Of a stretch of DNA of 64,000 nucleotides, positions 44,664 to 54,273 are shown one piece after another. Each line of letters starts with the position of its first letter. Within the stretch, counting starts at the first letter, position 1. The DNA is from JADLHS01 sp020848635. Lineage in GTDB: Bacteria > Verrucomicrobiota > Verrucomicrobiia > Limisphaerales > JADLHS01. Location: positions 1-64,000 of the forward strand of contig JBAOIL010000014.1 of NCBI GenBank assembly GCA_037044975.1, read 5' to 3'. The position numbers and the translations under genes are program-made. The notes under the pieces are model-generated. The model made no database searches. It was not told where the DNA came from and worked only from the letters and a program-made list of their open reading frames with translations.

Positions 44664-44830
44664 CGGATTTGCCTCCGCCATTTTTCATTTTGAGCCTTTC
44701 ATTTTGAATAGGAAACCCGAGTTCCGGAGTCGAAGGCTTCACACAAGTGGTATGGGCGGTACGGATCGCGCGCCGAACGCCCCCCGGATTTACGGCCGCC
44801 ATTTTTCATTTTGAACTTTTAATTTTGAAT
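44664..44830. repeat. Intergenic AT-rich direct repeat
   Basis: Two copies of a block of about 46 bases lie between the CheB-CheR gene and the next kinase, at about 44664-44709 and 44785-44830. Each contains CGCCATTTTTCATTTTGA and ends TTTTGAAT. They are much more AT-rich than the surroundings. Confidence 0.5.
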
Positions 44831-44837
44831 TGATCTC

Positions 44838-46565
44838 ATGCCCAAGAAATCAACTCCCGCGGACGCTCCGACCGCGCTGCGCGGCCGGGCCGAACGGCGC
44901 CTGCGCGACCAGCGCCCGGGACAGAAAACAGAAGACAGCGGACCGAAGGCAGAGGCCGACAACCAGCGGCAGCTCCACGAATTGGAGGTCCACCAGATCG
45001 AGTTGGAGATGCAGAACGAGGAACTCGAGGCTGCTCGAAGCAAGTTGGAGGCGTTGTTGGAGAAATACACCGATCTCTACGATTTCGCCCCGGTGGGTTA
45101 CCTGACCCTGGACCGCGCCGGCGACATCCGCGAGGCCAACCTGGCCGGCGCCAGCCTGCTCGGGATCGCCCGCTCCGCGTTGGTGAACCGACGCTTCGGA
45201 CTGTTGGTGGCACTAGCGGATCGCCCGGCGTTCGCCGCGTTTCTGGAGCAGGTGTTTGCGCGGGGCGCGCAGGCGCAATGCGAGGTGCAGCTCCAGGCGG
45301 ACGGCCAACCCCCGGTGGAGGTGCGGCTGCGCGCCAATATTTTCGAGGCGGAAACGACGTGCCGGGTGGCGGTGACGGACATCACGGAATTCAAGCGGGC
45401 CGAAGCTGATCGGCTCATTCTCAACAAACTGGAATCCACGGGGATTCTGGCGGGCGGCATCGCCCACGATTTCAACAATCTGTTCACCATTATCCTCCTG
45501 AACCTGGAACTGGCCCAAGGCCTCAACCTGCCCGACGCGAAACTGGCGGGTTATCTGGCGGAGGCCCGGGACACCAGCCTGCTGGCCCGGGGCTTGACCG
45601 CGCAACTCGTCACCTTTGCCCAGGGCGGCACGCCGGTCCGCCGCCCGACGTTTCTTTCGGGCGTGATCCAGGAATCCATCCGGCCGGCCTTGAGCGGGTC
45701 CAACGTACGGTGTGAGTTTTCCCTGGCGGAGGACCTCTGGGGGGCGGAGGTGGACGCCGGACAAATCGGCCAGGTCCTCCGGAACCTGGCCCTGAACGCG
45801 CGCGAGGCCATGCCGCGCGGCGGCGTGATCTTTGTCCGGGCGGAGAACGTGATATTGAGCGAAGAGGATCAACCGCCCTTGCCCGCCGGGGAATATGTCC
45901 GGCTGAGCCTCGCCGATCAGGGCGACGGGATCACGAAGGTGGTGCTGCCGAAAATTTTTGATCCCTATTTTTCCACGAAGGAACGGGGGACGCAAAAGGG
46001 CATGGGGCTGGGGTTGACGATTTGCCATTCGATCATTCAGAAACACGACGGCGCGCTCGTGGTGAAGTCCGAGGTGGGGGTGGGTACCACCTTCCACCTC
46101 TATCTGCCCGCCGCCCGGACGTTGCGGTCCAACCAGCCAACCGGCGGACGGACCGGCGGGGCGCGGCCCGGACGGGTGCTGGTGATGGATGACGAGGAAG
46201 GCGTGCGGCGCGTCCTCGGGCTGACGCTCTGGGGGCTGGGCCATCAGGTGGAGCTGGCCGAAGACGGGCAGCAGGCCGTGGAGCTTTACCTGGATGCCCA
46301 GCGTCTGGGGCATCCCTTTGATGTGCTGCTGCTGGATTTGACGGTTCGCGGGGGCATGGGCGGTCAGGCCACCGTTGATGCGTTGCGCGCGCGGGATCCC
46401 GGCGTGCGGGCCATTGCCATGAGTGGCTACGCAAATGACCCCGTGATCCTCGAACCCGAACGCCACGGGTTTGAAGGCGCCCTGGCGAAACCGTTTGATA
46501 CCGGAAAGTTATCCGAGCTTTTATCCCGGATTCTAGGTCCGCGTCCGGTGGCGCCAACCCCGTGA
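44838..46565 (+). CDS. Hybrid PAS histidine kinase with C-terminal receiver
   Basis: This 575-residue protein has an N-terminal coiled coil (HELEVHQIELEMQNEELEAA), then a PAS domain (LYDFAPVGYLTLDRAGDIRE). The DHp phospho-His is in GGIAHDFNNLFTIILLNLEL, the N box is NLALNAREAMPRGG and the G2 box is GMGLGLTIC. The C-terminal receiver has VLVMDDEEGVRRVL and phospho-acceptor D in VLLLDLTVRGG. Its N-terminal PAS is closely related to those at 46602 and 51728. Phosphotransfer to its own receiver or to other receivers of the island is plausible. Confidence 0.9.
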   Translation: MPKKSTPADAPTALRGRAERRLRDQRPGQKTEDSGPKAEADNQRQLHELEVHQIELEMQNEELEAARSKLEALLEKYTDLYDFAPVGYLTLDRAGDIREANLAGASLLGIARSALVNRRFGLLVALADRPAFAAFLEQVFARGAQAQCEVQLQADGQPPVEVRLRANIFEAETTCRVAVTDITEFKRAEADRLILNKLESTGILAGGIAHDFNNLFTIILLNLELAQGLNLPDAKLAGYLAEARDTSLLARGLTAQLVTFAQGGTPVRRPTFLSGVIQESIRPALSGSNVRCEFSLAEDLWGAEVDAGQIGQVLRNLALNAREAMPRGGVIFVRAENVILSEEDQPPLPAGEYVRLSLADQGDGITKVVLPKIFDPYFSTKERGTQKGMGLGLTICHSIIQKHDGALVVKSEVGVGTTFHLYLPAARTLRSNQPTGGRTGGARPGRVLVMDDEEGVRRVLGLTLWGLGHQVELAEDGQQAVELYLDAQRLGHPFDVLLLDLTVRGGMGGQATVDALRARDPGVRAIAMSGYANDPVILEPERHGFEGALAKPFDTGKLSELLSRILGPRPVAPTP

Positions 46566-46601
46566 ATCGTTGCCGGAATCCGGATTCCTCCTGAAGAAAT
46601 C

Positions 46602-48504
46602 ATGAAACAAAAGTTGCCGCGCGCCGACCCGCCCGCCAAACGCCGCCGCCGCGCCGTGGCCGAGCTGCGCGATCTCTCGACCCAATCGGCGAACCGGCCC
46701 ATGATGGCGGAACTCTACCGCCGCGCCGAAGCCCACCTGCACGCGCAGCAACGGCACCCGCCAACCGGCGGCGCGGCGCCCAAGCCCACCCCCGGTCCCC
46801 AGCGGTTGCTCCACGAATTGGAGGTCCATCAGATCGAGCTGGAGTTGCAGAACGCCGAGTTGCAGCGCGCCCGGGACGAACTGGAAGCGACGCTGGAAAA
46901 TTACACCGACCTCTATGACTTCGCCCCCGTGGGTTATTTCTCGATTGATGAATCGGGCACGATCCTGGAAGCGAACCTGACCGGCGCCACCTTGCTCGGC
47001 GTGGAACGGTCCCGTTTGATCCAACGGCGCCTGCCGCTGTTTGTGGCCCCGGCGAGTCAGCCGGCCTTGCTGGCCTTCCTGAAAAAAACCTTCGCCGGCA
47101 CCAAGGACGACCTCTGTGATGTGCTCCTGCTGCGACCAGGCGGCGAACCGTTTTGGGCGGGGTTACGGGCCACGCCCGCCCTCGGGCTCAAGGGCACGCG
47201 CAAATGGTGCCGGGTCGCGGTCACGGACATCGCCGTCCGCAAACAGGCGGAGGCCGTCTTGCGCCAGAATGAAGCCCTGTTCTCCGCCCTCATTGCGCAA
47301 GCTCCCATCGGGGTGTATGTGGTGGACGACCGGATGTGCCTGCTGCAGGTCAACCCCAAGGCCCGGCCGGTTTTTCGCAAAGTTCATCCCCTGATCGGCC
47401 GGGCGCTTTCGGAGGTCCTCGCGATCCTCTGGCCGGGACCGGTCGCGGATGAAATCATGGCGCGGTTCCAACACACGCTAAGAACCGGGAGCCCGTTTTT
47501 TTCGAGCGACTTTTCCGCGCACCGTCATGACCTCGGGGTGGAGGAGTCCTACGAATGGCACATCCGCCGCGTGACCCTGCCCGCCGGCCAGCATGGCTTG
47601 GTCTGCTTTTTCAACGACATTACCGCCCGCAAACGCGCGGAGGCGGTACCAGCGGCGGCTGGCCGCCCTCGCCGCCTCGAACCAGAAGCTGGAGCGGGAA
47701 ATCATTCGGCGGCAGACGGTCGAGGCCGCCCTCCAACAAAGCGCGCAACACGAAATCGAGTTGTCGGCGCAGGCGCGGCAACTGTCCCATCGCATTCTGC
47801 ACGCGCAGGAGGAGGAACGAAAACGCATCAGCCGCGAGTTGCACGATGAAATCGCGCAGACGCTGGTGGGCATCAATGTTCATCTGGCGGCGTTGACCCG
47901 CGGGGCCGCGGCCAGCCCGCGGACGCTCCAGCGGAGGCTCGCGCAGACGCAACGGCTGGTGGCAAAATCCGTGGACGCGGTCCATCGCTTTGCCCGCGAA
48001 CTCCGCCCGACGGCATTGGACGACCTGGGCCTGATCCCCGCGCTGCATGCGTTCATGAAGGAGTTTACCAAACTGACCGGCGTGCGGTCCCGCCTGACCG
48101 CCTTCGCGGCGATTGAACGCCTGGACATCGCTCGGCGCACCGTCCTGTATCGGGTCGCCCACGAAGCCCTCAATAACGTGGCGCGCCATGCGCAGGCCAG
48201 CCAGGTGGCCGTCACCATCGAACGCCTCCCGGACTGCATTTGCATGCGGATCACCGACGATGGCCAAGCCTTCGACGTGGCGCGGGTGCTGCACGCCAAC
48301 GGGGGGAAGCGGCTCGGGTTGCTCGGCATGCGGGAACGGCTGGAGATGGTCGGCGGCACTCTCGCAATCGAATCCAGCCCCGGCCAGGGCACTACCGTCC
48401 AGGCCCAGCTTCCCGTCGGCCAGCGCCGCCCGACCGACGGCCGCAAAACCCGCGCTCGAGGTGCGGTTGCACGGAAAGAAAAGCGCATTAAAGTGAGATT
48501 ATGA
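46602..48504 (+). CDS. PAS sensor histidine kinase (HisKA_3), one frame break
   Basis: The first frame carries a coiled coil (HELEVHQIELELQNAELQRA) and two PAS domains (DLYDFAPVGYFSIDESGTIL; VYVVDDRMCLLQVNPKARPV) up to ITARKRAE. After a change near 47645 the second frame gives a long helix, the HisKA_3 phospho-His in ISRELHDEIAQTLVGINVHL, and an ATPase domain (HEALNNVARHAQASQVAV, LGLLGMRERLEMVGGTL). It is followed by a NarL-type regulator at 48650. The last 30 residues are basic. Confidence 0.82.
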
Positions 48505-48649
48505 ACCGGATTAAACATTTGCCGCCGCAGATTCCTCCCCCCGGTACGGCGCTTGAGCCTTATCTTGTTCTTATGGCATCTCGCCAGGATACAAAGCGCC
48601 GCGCTCCGATCCCAACGCCAGCGCCATCCCCGATCAACCTCGCCCGGCT

Positions 48650-49327
48650 ATGAAAGGCATTACCGTCCTGCTGGCCGAAGATCACATGATTGTCCGGGAA
48701 GGGATCCGGAAATTGCTGGAGGCCGAACCGGATCTCAAGGTCGTGGGCGAAGCCCCGGACGGTCGCGCAGCGGTCGCGCTGGTCAAGAAACTGCGGCCCG
48801 CCGTGGTGGTGATGGACATCGCCATGCCGCGGCTCAATGGTTTCGAAGCGACCCGGCAGATTCTCCGCGCTATCCCCGCCACCCGGGTGCTCATGCTCTC
48901 GGCCCACGGGGATCTCGCCTATATCCGGGAGGCGATCAGCGCCGGCGCGCAGGGCTTTCTGCTCAAGCAGGCATCCGCCCATGTGGTGTGCGCGGCCATT
49001 CGGGAAGTCCACCGCGGCAACCGTTTTTACTGTCCGGAAATTGCGAAACGGCTTTGCGGGCGCGACGGCCCAGGCCCGGCGCGATCCGCCGTGTCGCCCC
49101 GGCCGGCGGCCAGCCTGACTTCGCGCGAATTGGAAGTGCTCCAGCTCATTGCCGAAGGCAAGGCCAACAAGGAAACCGCCACCGAACTGGGCATCAGCGT
49201 CAAGACCGTCCAACGCCATCGCGAACATCTCATGGCCAAGCTGAACCTCCACGACACCGCCGGCCTCACCCGCTACGCCATCGGGGCCGGCGTCATCGAG
49301 AGCACCGTCCCGCTGGCTATTCTTTAG
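48650..49327 (+). CDS. NarL/FixJ-type response regulator 2
   Basis: This 225-residue protein is very similar to the regulator at 40633: VLLAEDHMIVREGIRKLLEA, D in VVVMDIAMPRLNG, LKQASAHVVCAAI, and a LuxR-type helix-turn-helix with ASLTSRELEVLQLIAEGKAN. The variable linker between the domains differs. It is the likely partner of the HisKA_3 kinase just upstream. Duplication of a kinase-regulator pair explains both copies. Confidence 0.92.
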   Translation: MKGITVLLAEDHMIVREGIRKLLEAEPDLKVVGEAPDGRAAVALVKKLRPAVVVMDIAMPRLNGFEATRQILRAIPATRVLMLSAHGDLAYIREAISAGAQGFLLKQASAHVVCAAIREVHRGNRFYCPEIAKRLCGRDGPGPARSAVSPRPAASLTSRELEVLQLIAEGKANKETATELGISVKTVQRHREHLMAKLNLHDTAGLTRYAIGAGVIESTVPLAIL

Positions 49328-49499
49328 CGCGAATTCCTAAGCCGTATCCAAGCAGTAGGACCGGCGTCGCGCCGGTCGCTGACATCGCCTGCCAGGGGTT
49401 CTTGGGACCGGCGTCATGGTTTCCCTCGGCGTAGCTACGGCTAAGTCAGGCCGGGATGCCTGACGCCACCCCACTTCGGCGTACGGTCTTAATCCTCAT
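49328..49499. repeat. REP-like hairpins between regulator 2 and the double receiver
   Basis: A GTAG head at 49355 precedes GACCGGCG-TCG-CGCCGGTC (49359-49377). A second GACCGGCG lies near 49410 and GTCAGG-CCGGGATG-CCTGAC near 49446. This has the appearance of a REP element. No gene is visible. Confidence 0.5.
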
Positions 49500-49517
49500 G
49501 GGGTAAACACCCCATAG
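49500..49517 (+). promoter_or_regulatory. Palindromic promoter element upstream of the double receiver gene
   Basis: It reads GGGGTAAACACCCCATAG. TAAGTT starts 22 nt later and the ATG at 49553 is 35 nt after it. This is one of three perfect or near-perfect copies. Confidence 0.6.
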
Positions 49518-49552
49518 CGCCAATCCTATTTTTGTGATTAAGTTATCGTGCA

Positions 49553-50527
49553 ATGACCGATAATCAAACCTTACTAGCGTGTGAGCCCAGCTCCACCTGC
49601 CTGCCCTGCCAATCCAATCCGCCCGAGCACATCCTGATGGTGGAGGACGATCAATCCATCCGGCAGCTCAACACCGAGGTGCTGTTGCGTTTGGGCTATG
49701 ACGTGGACGGGGCGGAGGATGGTGCCGCCGCCTGGGAGGCACTCGGCGCCGACGATTATGATTTGATGATCACCGACAACACCATGCCCAAGCTGAGCGG
49801 CGTGGAATTGCTCAAGAAACTCCATGCGGCCCACATGGAGCTGCCGGTCATCATGGCTACCGGCACCCTGCCCCAGGCGGAATTCACCCGCCACCCCTGG
49901 CTCCAACCAGCCGCCACCTTGCTCAAGCCCTATACCGTCGAGGAATTGTGTCGCACCGTGAAAAAGGTCCTGCGCGAAGCGGAGGATTCCGTCGGCAGCA
50001 GCCAACCGTTTCTGAATGCCGCCCTGAAAAAAAATCCACCCCCGGCTTTGGCCGCGTCCGCCCCCACGCCGCTGCCTTTCCCACCGCATCCCGCCCACCG
50101 CATTCTCGTGGTGGATGAGGACCGCGACCTCCGCCGGCTCTATACCGAAGCGTTGGCCAGACCCGGCTATCAGGTTGACGCCGCCGCCGATGGCGCCGCG
50201 GGCTGGGATGCGCTGCAAGCCAATCCCTATCATCTGCTCATCACCGAGCACGACCTGCCGCAACTGACCGGCGTGGAGTTGGTCAAGAAAGCGCGGGCGG
50301 CCCATATGGGGTTACCGGTCGTCATGGCCGCCGCCCGAATGCCCACGGCCGAACTGGCCCGGACGCCGTCCCTGCAACTGGCCGCCACGCTGAACAAACC
50401 CTTTGCGGTGGATACCCTGCTGCACACGGTGAAAAATATCCTGCGGGCGACGGTAATGCCTCTCGAACAGATCACGCCGCTGCTGAACTGGCGCCAGTCG
50501 CCATTCACCGGCGGTTGGAGAATCTGA
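49553..50527 (+). CDS. Double receiver protein (REC-REC)
   Basis: This 324-residue protein has two receivers separated by a proline-rich linker. The first is normal: MVEDDQSIRQL, D in LMITDNTMPKLSG, T in MATGTLPQ, K in LLKPYT. In the second (VVDEDRDLRRLYTEALARPG) the phospho-acceptor position reads LLITEHDLPQLTG, with Glu in place of Asp, while the Lys is kept (LNKPFA). No output domain follows. It may serve as a phosphate sink or adaptor in the island's phosphorelay. The promoter element is 35 nt upstream. Confidence 0.88.
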   Translation: MTDNQTLLACEPSSTCLPCQSNPPEHILMVEDDQSIRQLNTEVLLRLGYDVDGAEDGAAAWEALGADDYDLMITDNTMPKLSGVELLKKLHAAHMELPVIMATGTLPQAEFTRHPWLQPAATLLKPYTVEELCRTVKKVLREAEDSVGSSQPFLNAALKKNPPPALAASAPTPLPFPPHPAHRILVVDEDRDLRRLYTEALARPGYQVDAAADGAAGWDALQANPYHLLITEHDLPQLTGVELVKKARAAHMGLPVVMAAARMPTAELARTPSLQLAATLNKPFAVDTLLHTVKNILRATVMPLEQITPLLNWRQSPFTGGWRI

Positions 50528-50603
50528 GAATTCCGAGCCTCATTTCCGCTCTCGCCCCCCGTTCGTATCTCGGTCGTCGGTTGCGTTCACACAACTCGCC
50601 CAT

Positions 50604-50621
50604 GGGGTAAACACCCCATAG
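50604..50621 (+). promoter_or_regulatory. Palindromic promoter element upstream of the 50656 ORF
   Basis: It reads GGGGTAAACACCCCATAG, identical to the copy at 49500 and followed by the same GCGC. The ATG at 50656 is 34 nt downstream. Confidence 0.6.
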
Positions 50622-50655
50622 CGCAGACCAGCCATGGCGGGCATGCTAGCCGATC

Positions 50656-50856
50656 ATGGAACCAACCAGGATCGTGGAATGGAAACAGACCGCGGCGGGG
50701 ATTTGGACCCAGGTGCCCGACGCCGAAAGGTCGGCGCCCAAACGGCCCGTGCGCAAAATGCCTGCAGCTTTGGCGACATCACTTTCGCCTGGGACGCTCC
50801 GGCCGCCGAGCCAACGCCGCCTGCTGCCGTGGCCGTCCGCCGGCGCTCGCGCGTAG
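50656..50856 (+). CDS. Small hypothetical protein preceding a receiver gene
   Basis: The 66-codon frame begins MEPTRIVEWKQTAAGIWTQV and is supported mainly by its position 34 nt after the palindromic promoter element. The second half is Arg/Pro-rich and may be in the wrong frame. I recognise no family. Confidence 0.35.
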   Translation: MEPTRIVEWKQTAAGIWTQVPDAERSAPKRPVRKMPAALATSLSPGTLRPPSQRRLLPWPSAGARA

Positions 50857-50958
50857 CCGCCGAAAACAAATCCGACCCCCGCCGCGAACCCTGCGCCGCG
50901 CGATCGTTGTGGTCGCCGACTGGGTCCGCCCGGCGTCCGGCCCGAGGGAACCTATGGA

Positions 50959-51468
50959 ATGACGCCCGAAACACCGCAACCCGGCGGCGAGCCCGCCCGC
51001 GAACCGACGCCGAAGCCGCCGGGGGCCACCGAAATGATTTATCGTCGGCTCTTCGCGGCCACCGAGTTGCCCGGCGAGCACACGGCGGACCCGCGCTCCG
51101 GCGGCGAAACGATTCTCCTGGTGGAGGACACGAGCTGGTTGCGGGAGTTGATTCAGCGCGGCCTTCAGGCACGCGGTTACGTCGTGCTGGCCGCCGCGCA
51201 CGGCGAAGCGGCGATCCAACTGGCTGGGGCGCATCCGGGAACCGTGCATCTGCTGGTGGCGGATCTGGGGTTGCCCGGAATTGGAGGCCGCCGCCTGGCC
51301 GAGCGCGTCGGTGCGTTGCAGCCCGGCATCAAACTGCTCTACATCTCCGGTTACACGGCGGACGCCGTGCTTCGCCACGGGGCGCTGGAATCCGCCACGC
51401 CCTTTCTCCAAAAGCCATTCTCCCCGGAGGCCCTGGCCTTGAAAGTCCGATCCGTGCTGGACGCATGA
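50959..51468 (+). CDS. Single-domain receiver protein
   Basis: This 169-residue protein has a short helical N-terminal segment (TEMIYRRLFAATELPGEHT) and a receiver: LLVEDTSWLRELIQRGLQAR, D in LLVADLGLPGIGG, S in YISGYTADAV, K in FLQKPFSP. The receiver resembles those at the C-terminus of hybrid kinases, so it may take phosphate from a kinase of the island. It is probably in the transcript started at 50604. Confidence 0.85.
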   Translation: MTPETPQPGGEPAREPTPKPPGATEMIYRRLFAATELPGEHTADPRSGGETILLVEDTSWLRELIQRGLQARGYVVLAAAHGEAAIQLAGAHPGTVHLLVADLGLPGIGGRRLAERVGALQPGIKLLYISGYTADAVLRHGALESATPFLQKPFSPEALALKVRSVLDA

Positions 51469-51573
51469 TTGTTATCCCGAATTCCGCATTGTGGGGTTGG
51501 GTTTCCATTCTGGACTTCGCCCTTCCCTGAGAACACCGCGACGGGCGAGCAAAATTTCGGCCGCTGCCGCAAT

Positions 51574-51591
51574 GGGGTAAAGGCCCTATGG
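51574..51591 (+). promoter_or_regulatory. Variant palindromic promoter element upstream of the 51728 kinase
   Basis: It reads GGGGTAAAGGCCCTATGG. TAAGCT starts 22 nt later and an ATG (51627) lies 35 nt downstream. From that ATG a frame (MPTKAPNPTAGAPVPVNAAS) runs into the kinase only if one base is changed near 51716. Confidence 0.5.
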
Positions 51592-51727
51592 CGTGTAGGC
51601 TGGCTTCGGGCTTAAGCTGACTCCGTATGCCGACCAAAGCCCCGAACCCGACGGCGGGTGCGCCAGTGCCGGTCAACGCGGCAAGCTTGCGCCGGCACGA
51701 AGCCCCGCCGTCCTGCCCACGGAGCGG

Positions 51728-53437
51728 ATGCTCCCGAACTATCCGACAGCCGGACGCAACGCAGTCAACCGCGCCATGAAGCCGAACCCTCGCCAATCTC
51801 CAGGCGCGCGCAATTTGCGCGGTCGCGCCAAGGATCGGCCTGGAACCGTCGCCCTGCCGATTGCGACCCCAACCGACACCCAGCGTCTGCTGCACAAATT
51901 GCAAGTTCAACAAATCGAGTTGGAGGTGCAGAACGAGGAACTGCAGCGGGCCCGGGCCGAACTCGAGTCGGCGCTGGAGCGCTACACCGAAGTTGATATG
52001 TTTGCTCCGGCGGGCTACCTGACCCTCCAACCGGACGGCGTCATCCGGCAGGCGAATCTCACCGCCGCGCGTTGGCTGGGGATGGAACGATCGAGCCTGT
52101 TGAAACGGCGCTTCGTGGATTTCGTCGCGACCGGAAATCGTCTCGCCTTTGATGCCTTGTTGCAACGGGCCTTTGCCAGCCGGGCCCTGGAGATCGGCGA
52201 GGTGACGCTCGCGAACCAAGGCAAACCGCCGTTCACGTTCCAACTCCGGGCCAGCGTTACAGGGGATGGGAAGGAATGCCGGGTGGCGCTGATTGACCTC
52301 ACGGAGCGCCAACGGGCCGCGGCGCTGGGCGCGAGCGAACTCTTCGTCCGGAGCATCCTGAATTCCCTCACCGCCCACATCGCCGTGTTGAATGCGCAGG
52401 GCGAGATCATCGCCGTAAACGAAGCGTGGCGCCGCTTTGCCCAGCAGAATGGTGGCGCGGATCCGGCCGCTTATATTGGGGTCAATTACCTGGCGATTTG
52501 CGAAGCCGGCTTCCAGCGCGACAAGGACGAAAGCGCCAAGGCGGCCTGGTCCGGACTGCGGGCGGTGATGAGTGGGGCGCAGGCCGAGTTCTCACTGGAA
52601 TATCCCTGTCACTCACCCAATGAGCAGCGCTGGTTCAGCCTCCACGCCACGGCGTTTCGCGGGGAGGGTCCGGACCGGGTGGTGGTGGCCCATGAGAACT
52701 TCACGCCCCGCAAGCAGGCGGAAGAGGAACTCCATGGCTCGCGCGAACAACTCCGGGCCCTGGCTGCCCACTTGGAGACCGTGCGGGAAGAGGAGCGCAC
52801 CCACGTTGCCCGCGAAATTCATGACGTACTGGCCCAGGAGTTGACCCGGTTGAAGATGGACGTGGTGTGGCTCCACCGCCGGCTGGCGCAACCACTGACG
52901 GCGACGCAGCAAACGCTCCTCCGGGAACGGCTGACGGTGATGACCGCGGTGACCGACACCGCGATTCAATCGGTGCAGAAAATTGCCACCGAGTTGCGAC
53001 CCGTCGTGCTGGACAGCCTGGGGCTCTGCGCCGCCGTGGACTGGCAGGCCCGCGATTTTCAAGCCCGCACCGGTATTGTGTGCGTGGCGACGGTGCCGGA
53101 GCAGGATGCGCCTGCGGACCGGGATCGCGCCACCGCGATGTTCCGCGTCTTGCAGGAAAGTCTGACCAACGTGCTCCGGCACGCCCAGGCCACCCGGGTG
53201 GAGATTCGGCTGCGCACGGAGGCCGGCCAGATGATTTTGCGGGTCCAGGACAACGGTGGTGGCATTCACCCCGCGAAACTTCACCACCCCATGTCCATCG
53301 GCCTCGCGGGCATGCGCGAACGGGCGTTATTGCTGCACGGCCAACTGGAAATCCAAAGCCCGCCCGGAGCGGGGACCACGATTGAGATGCGACTGCCAAT
53401 GGTGCCGCCCACGAAACCGCCGGAGGCAGCGCCATGA
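51728..53437 (+). CDS. PAS-PAS sensor histidine kinase (HisKA_3)
   Basis: This is a 569-residue kinase. A coiled coil (LHKLQVQQIELEVQNEELQR) leads into two PAS domains (MFAPAGYLTLQPDGVIRQAN; AHIAVLNAQGEIIAVNEAWR), then the HisKA_3 phospho-His in VAREIHDVLAQELTRLKMDV. The ATPase domain follows (LQESLTNVLRHAQATRVEI, QDNGGGIHPAK, GLAGMRERALLLHGQL). Its stop overlaps the regulator at 53434 by 4 bases (ATGA), so the pair is coupled. The real start may be the ATG at 51627, 35 nt after the promoter element, if a frame error near 51716 is corrected. Confidence 0.88.
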   Translation: MLPNYPTAGRNAVNRAMKPNPRQSPGARNLRGRAKDRPGTVALPIATPTDTQRLLHKLQVQQIELEVQNEELQRARAELESALERYTEVDMFAPAGYLTLQPDGVIRQANLTAARWLGMERSSLLKRRFVDFVATGNRLAFDALLQRAFASRALEIGEVTLANQGKPPFTFQLRASVTGDGKECRVALIDLTERQRAAALGASELFVRSILNSLTAHIAVLNAQGEIIAVNEAWRRFAQQNGGADPAAYIGVNYLAICEAGFQRDKDESAKAAWSGLRAVMSGAQAEFSLEYPCHSPNEQRWFSLHATAFRGEGPDRVVVAHENFTPRKQAEEELHGSREQLRALAAHLETVREEERTHVAREIHDVLAQELTRLKMDVVWLHRRLAQPLTATQQTLLRERLTVMTAVTDTAIQSVQKIATELRPVVLDSLGLCAAVDWQARDFQARTGIVCVATVPEQDAPADRDRATAMFRVLQESLTNVLRHAQATRVEIRLRTEAGQMILRVQDNGGGIHPAKLHHPMSIGLAGMRERALLLHGQLEIQSPPGAGTTIEMRLPMVPPTKPPEAAP

Positions 53438-54066
53438 GGATTCTAATTGCGGACGATCATGCGGTGTTGCGGAAAGGGTTGGTCCAAATCCTGACCGAAA
53501 CCTATCCCGACGCCGATTTTGGCGAGGCATCCACAACCGCGGAGACCTTCGCGTGTCTGTCCCAGTCGGATTGGGATTTGCTGGTGTTGGACATCTTCAT
53601 GCCGGGGCGGACGGGCTTGGAAGTGTTGCAGGCCGTGCGGCAGCAGCAGCCAAAACTGCCGGTGCTGGTGTTGAGCAGCGCGCCGGAAGATCAGTTGGCG
53701 GTGCGCGTGTTGAAGGCGGGCGCACATGGCTATTTGAACAAGCAGGCCGCGCCGGAAAACCTGGCCGTGGCGGTCCGGAAAGTCCTGGCGGGCGGCCGGT
53801 ACGTAAGCCCCGCGCTGGCCGAGCGATTGGCGGCTACCTTGAGCACCGACGACCGGCCGCCGCACGAGCGGCTGACGGACCGCGAATTCGAGGTCATGCA
53901 ACTCCTGCTGACGGGACTTTCGCTCAAGGAAATCGCGGCGGAATTATCGCTGAGCCCCAAAACCATCAGCACGTTTAACACGCGCCTCCGGGTCAAACTC
54001 CAAGTGCGCAGTGACATGGAACTCCTCCGCTATGCGCAAGCGCATGGGCTGCGGCGGGAAGGCTGA
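53434..54066 (+). CDS. NarL/FixJ-type response regulator 3
   Basis: This 210-residue protein has a receiver (ILIADDHAVLRKGLVQILTE, D in LLVLDIFMPGRTG, S in VLSSAPEDQ, K in YLNKQAAPE) and a LuxR-type helix-turn-helix (LTDREFEVMQLLLTGLSLKE, LSPKTISTFNTRLRVK). ATGA overlap with the upstream kinase identifies the cognate pair. It is more distant from the two other NarL-type regulators of the island than they are from each other. Confidence 0.92.
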   Translation: MRILIADDHAVLRKGLVQILTETYPDADFGEASTTAETFACLSQSDWDLLVLDIFMPGRTGLEVLQAVRQQQPKLPVLVLSSAPEDQLAVRVLKAGAHGYLNKQAAPENLAVAVRKVLAGGRYVSPALAERLAATLSTDDRPPHERLTDREFEVMQLLLTGLSLKEIAAELSLSPKTISTFNTRLRVKLQVRSDMELLRYAQAHGLRREG

Positions 54067-54273
54067 ACGGGGCAACCCTATGGCGTCGCCGGCTCGCAAC
54101 CAACGGACCGCGACCGGTCCCTCGGTCGCAGCGGATGGCTGCGGCCTGCGTTTCTGGCGTCACGCGCATTCCGTAATGGTTCGCCGGCGAACGCTGCGCG
54201 TAAGCCGCCGCCTACAATTCTAACAGCCGCCCCATGATGGCGCAGCCTGCTGGTAGGGTTGATAATATTATCT

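Noticed and set aside
54069..54083. GGGGCAACCCTATGG, a possible further copy of the palindromic element
   Set aside because: The central spacing is shorter, no TAAGT-like block follows at the usual distance, and the next ATG is about 190 nt away.
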